DNA from: Thermococci archaeon
GTDB taxonomy: Archaea; Methanobacteriota_B; Thermococci; Methanofastidiosales; B48-G16
Reading direction: 5' to 3'
Assembly: GCA_030668905.1 (NCBI GenBank)
Contig: DAOVEQ010000081.1
Coordinates: forward strand, 1 to 5,421
DNA length: 5,421 bases
Shown: positions 4,615-5,421 of the stretch, piece by piece
Position numbering within the stretch: the first letter of the stretch is position 1
How the letters are laid out: the number at the start of each line of letters is the position of its first letter
The notes under the pieces: model-generated
The model's input: only the letters and a program-made list of their open reading frames with translations
Database searches by the model: none
Told to the model about the DNA's origin: nothing
Position numbers and translations under genes: made by a program

Positions 4615-5421
4615 ATGAAGAAAATGAAAGGTGGAATAATAACAATAGTGGTGTTGTTTTCTTTACTGATAGTAATTAATCCGGTGAGTGCACAGAATAT
4701 AAACTGCCTCGTTATTAGTAATAGGTTTGCTCCCGGATGTGCAGCAGATCTTCAGAGTAACACAAATGGTATAACTTTTGACAGTTGGGATGCAAATACT
4801 ACTCCAAGTTTATCTTTTCTCCAAGGATACGATGTAGTTCTACTTTTTGAGGATGGAATATTCCCCAATGCCCCTAATATCGGAAATGTTGTCTATAACT
4901 ACGTAATGGGCGGAGGAAACTTAGTAATTGGAACTTTTTATGAACAAGATAGAAGCGATTCTGGGGGTAATGGATGGGGAAATTTGGAGACAATAGATCC
5001 ATTTACAAGTGATACACAGGGCTGTAAATATGCCGCTGATTCAATGGATCCTACCACGATAGTTTCACATCCTATAATGAATGGGGTATCCAGCTTGTGG
5101 ATGACGAGCTACGGTGGCGGAAATTCTCCAAAACCGGGAACAACAGTACTTGCATATTGGACAAATCCAAACTTTCTTGGCCAGCTAGATCCTCTTGTAG
5201 GTTTCAAATTTGTGGGTTCCAGTAGACTTGTTCATATTAGTATTATACCACACTATGGAGCTATTAGGACATACGGTGTAGATTTTGGCGGAGATTTCTA
5301 TACTTTATGGGAGAATGCGATAAAATGGGCGGCACAAGGAAAAAGAGTATTTGCAAACCCAATCGCAGCATTCATGCCTGTGAAGAACTACCATCTGAGA
5401 CAGGTGAACACTTGTCTGGAG
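4615..5421 (+). CDS. Secreted or cell-surface protein with a ThuA/GATase1-like domain, N-terminal 269 residues (3' end outside window)
   Basis: Starts MKKMKGGIITIVVLFSLL, a Sec signal peptide with lysines, a hydrophobic core (8-22) and a likely cut after VSA (26). The mature part (27-242) looks like an alpha/beta domain of the ThuA or class I amidotransferase type: CLVISNRFAPGC (31-42), strand YDVVLLFEDG (72-81), VVYNYVMGGGNLVIGTFY (92-109), HPIMNGVSS (152-160), GTTVLAYW (175-182), and a final helix LWENAIKWAAQGKR (231-244). I see no clear nucleophile-elbow cysteine, so a sugar-binding or purely structural role is as likely as catalysis. Cys31, Cys42, Cys137 and Cys267 could form disulfides outside the cell. 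The reading frame is open to the right edge, and more domains, perhaps surface-repeat type, probably follow. Function unknown. ATG at 4624 is a less likely start. Confidence 0.85.
   Translation, partial: MKKMKGGIITIVVLFSLLIVINPVSAQNINCLVISNRFAPGCAADLQSNTNGITFDSWDANTTPSLSFLQGYDVVLLFEDGIFPNAPNIGNVVYNYVMGGGNLVIGTFYEQDRSDSGGNGWGNLETIDPFTSDTQGCKYAADSMDPTTIVSHPIMNGVSSLWMTSYGGGNSPKPGTTVLAYWTNPNFLGQLDPLVGFKFVGSSRLVHISIIPHYGAIRTYGVDFGGDFYTLWENAIKWAAQGKRVFANPIAAFMPVKNYHLRQVNTCLE

Overview
The window reads as a chromosomal segment from an archaeon. The evidence is an archaeal replisome pair (Gins23-like protein and a single MCM helicase), small PRC-barrel and PHP proteins, promoters of the BRE/TATA type about 26 bases before start codons (several apparently leaderless), and AT-rich coding that favours ATA for Ile and AGA/AGG for Arg. 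The style is euryarchaeal, but I cannot fix the lineage from sequence alone.

Layout. Bases 1-2346 (minus strand) hold a gins23-mcm operon: a 149-residue GINS subunit whose end overlaps the start of mcm, and mcm itself, which runs off the left edge after 637 residues. Head-to-head with it, 33 bases away, is a plus-strand gene at 2380-3633. It encodes a threonine-synthase-like PLP fold (fold type II) with an N-terminal zinc ribbon and a C-terminal PadR-like winged helix. Tail-to-tail with that gene, overlapping it by 50 bases, is a minus-strand pair (3584-4449): a 72-residue PRC-barrel protein, then a PHP-family metal phosphoesterase joined to it by an ATGA stop/start overlap. A 165-base AT-rich promoter region (4450-4614) separates this pair from a plus-strand secreted protein (4615 to the right edge, incomplete) with a signal peptide and a ThuA/GATase1-like domain.

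The most interesting item is the 417-residue fusion. The lysine that should form the Schiff base with PLP in the NPTGSFKDR motif is Arg84, while the GNGG phosphate loop and the TGSGLK motif remain. With a DNA-binding domain attached, the protein looks less like a metabolic threonine synthase and more like a ligand-sensing pseudoenzyme regulator, comparable in logic (not in fold or domain order) to the bacterial MocR/GabR fusions. Its gene shares a compact divergent promoter with gins23-mcm, and that promoter contains two perfect 6-base-arm inverted repeats centred 41 bases apart. If the protein binds its own promoter, it could also control the replicative helicase operon. That last step is inference.

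The PRC-barrel/PHP pair may be a small housekeeping operon. PRC-barrel proteins are linked to FtsZ-based division in haloarchaea, and PHP proteins act on nucleotides or nucleic acids, but neither role is shown here. I see no mobile elements, CRISPR arrays, tRNA or rRNA genes.
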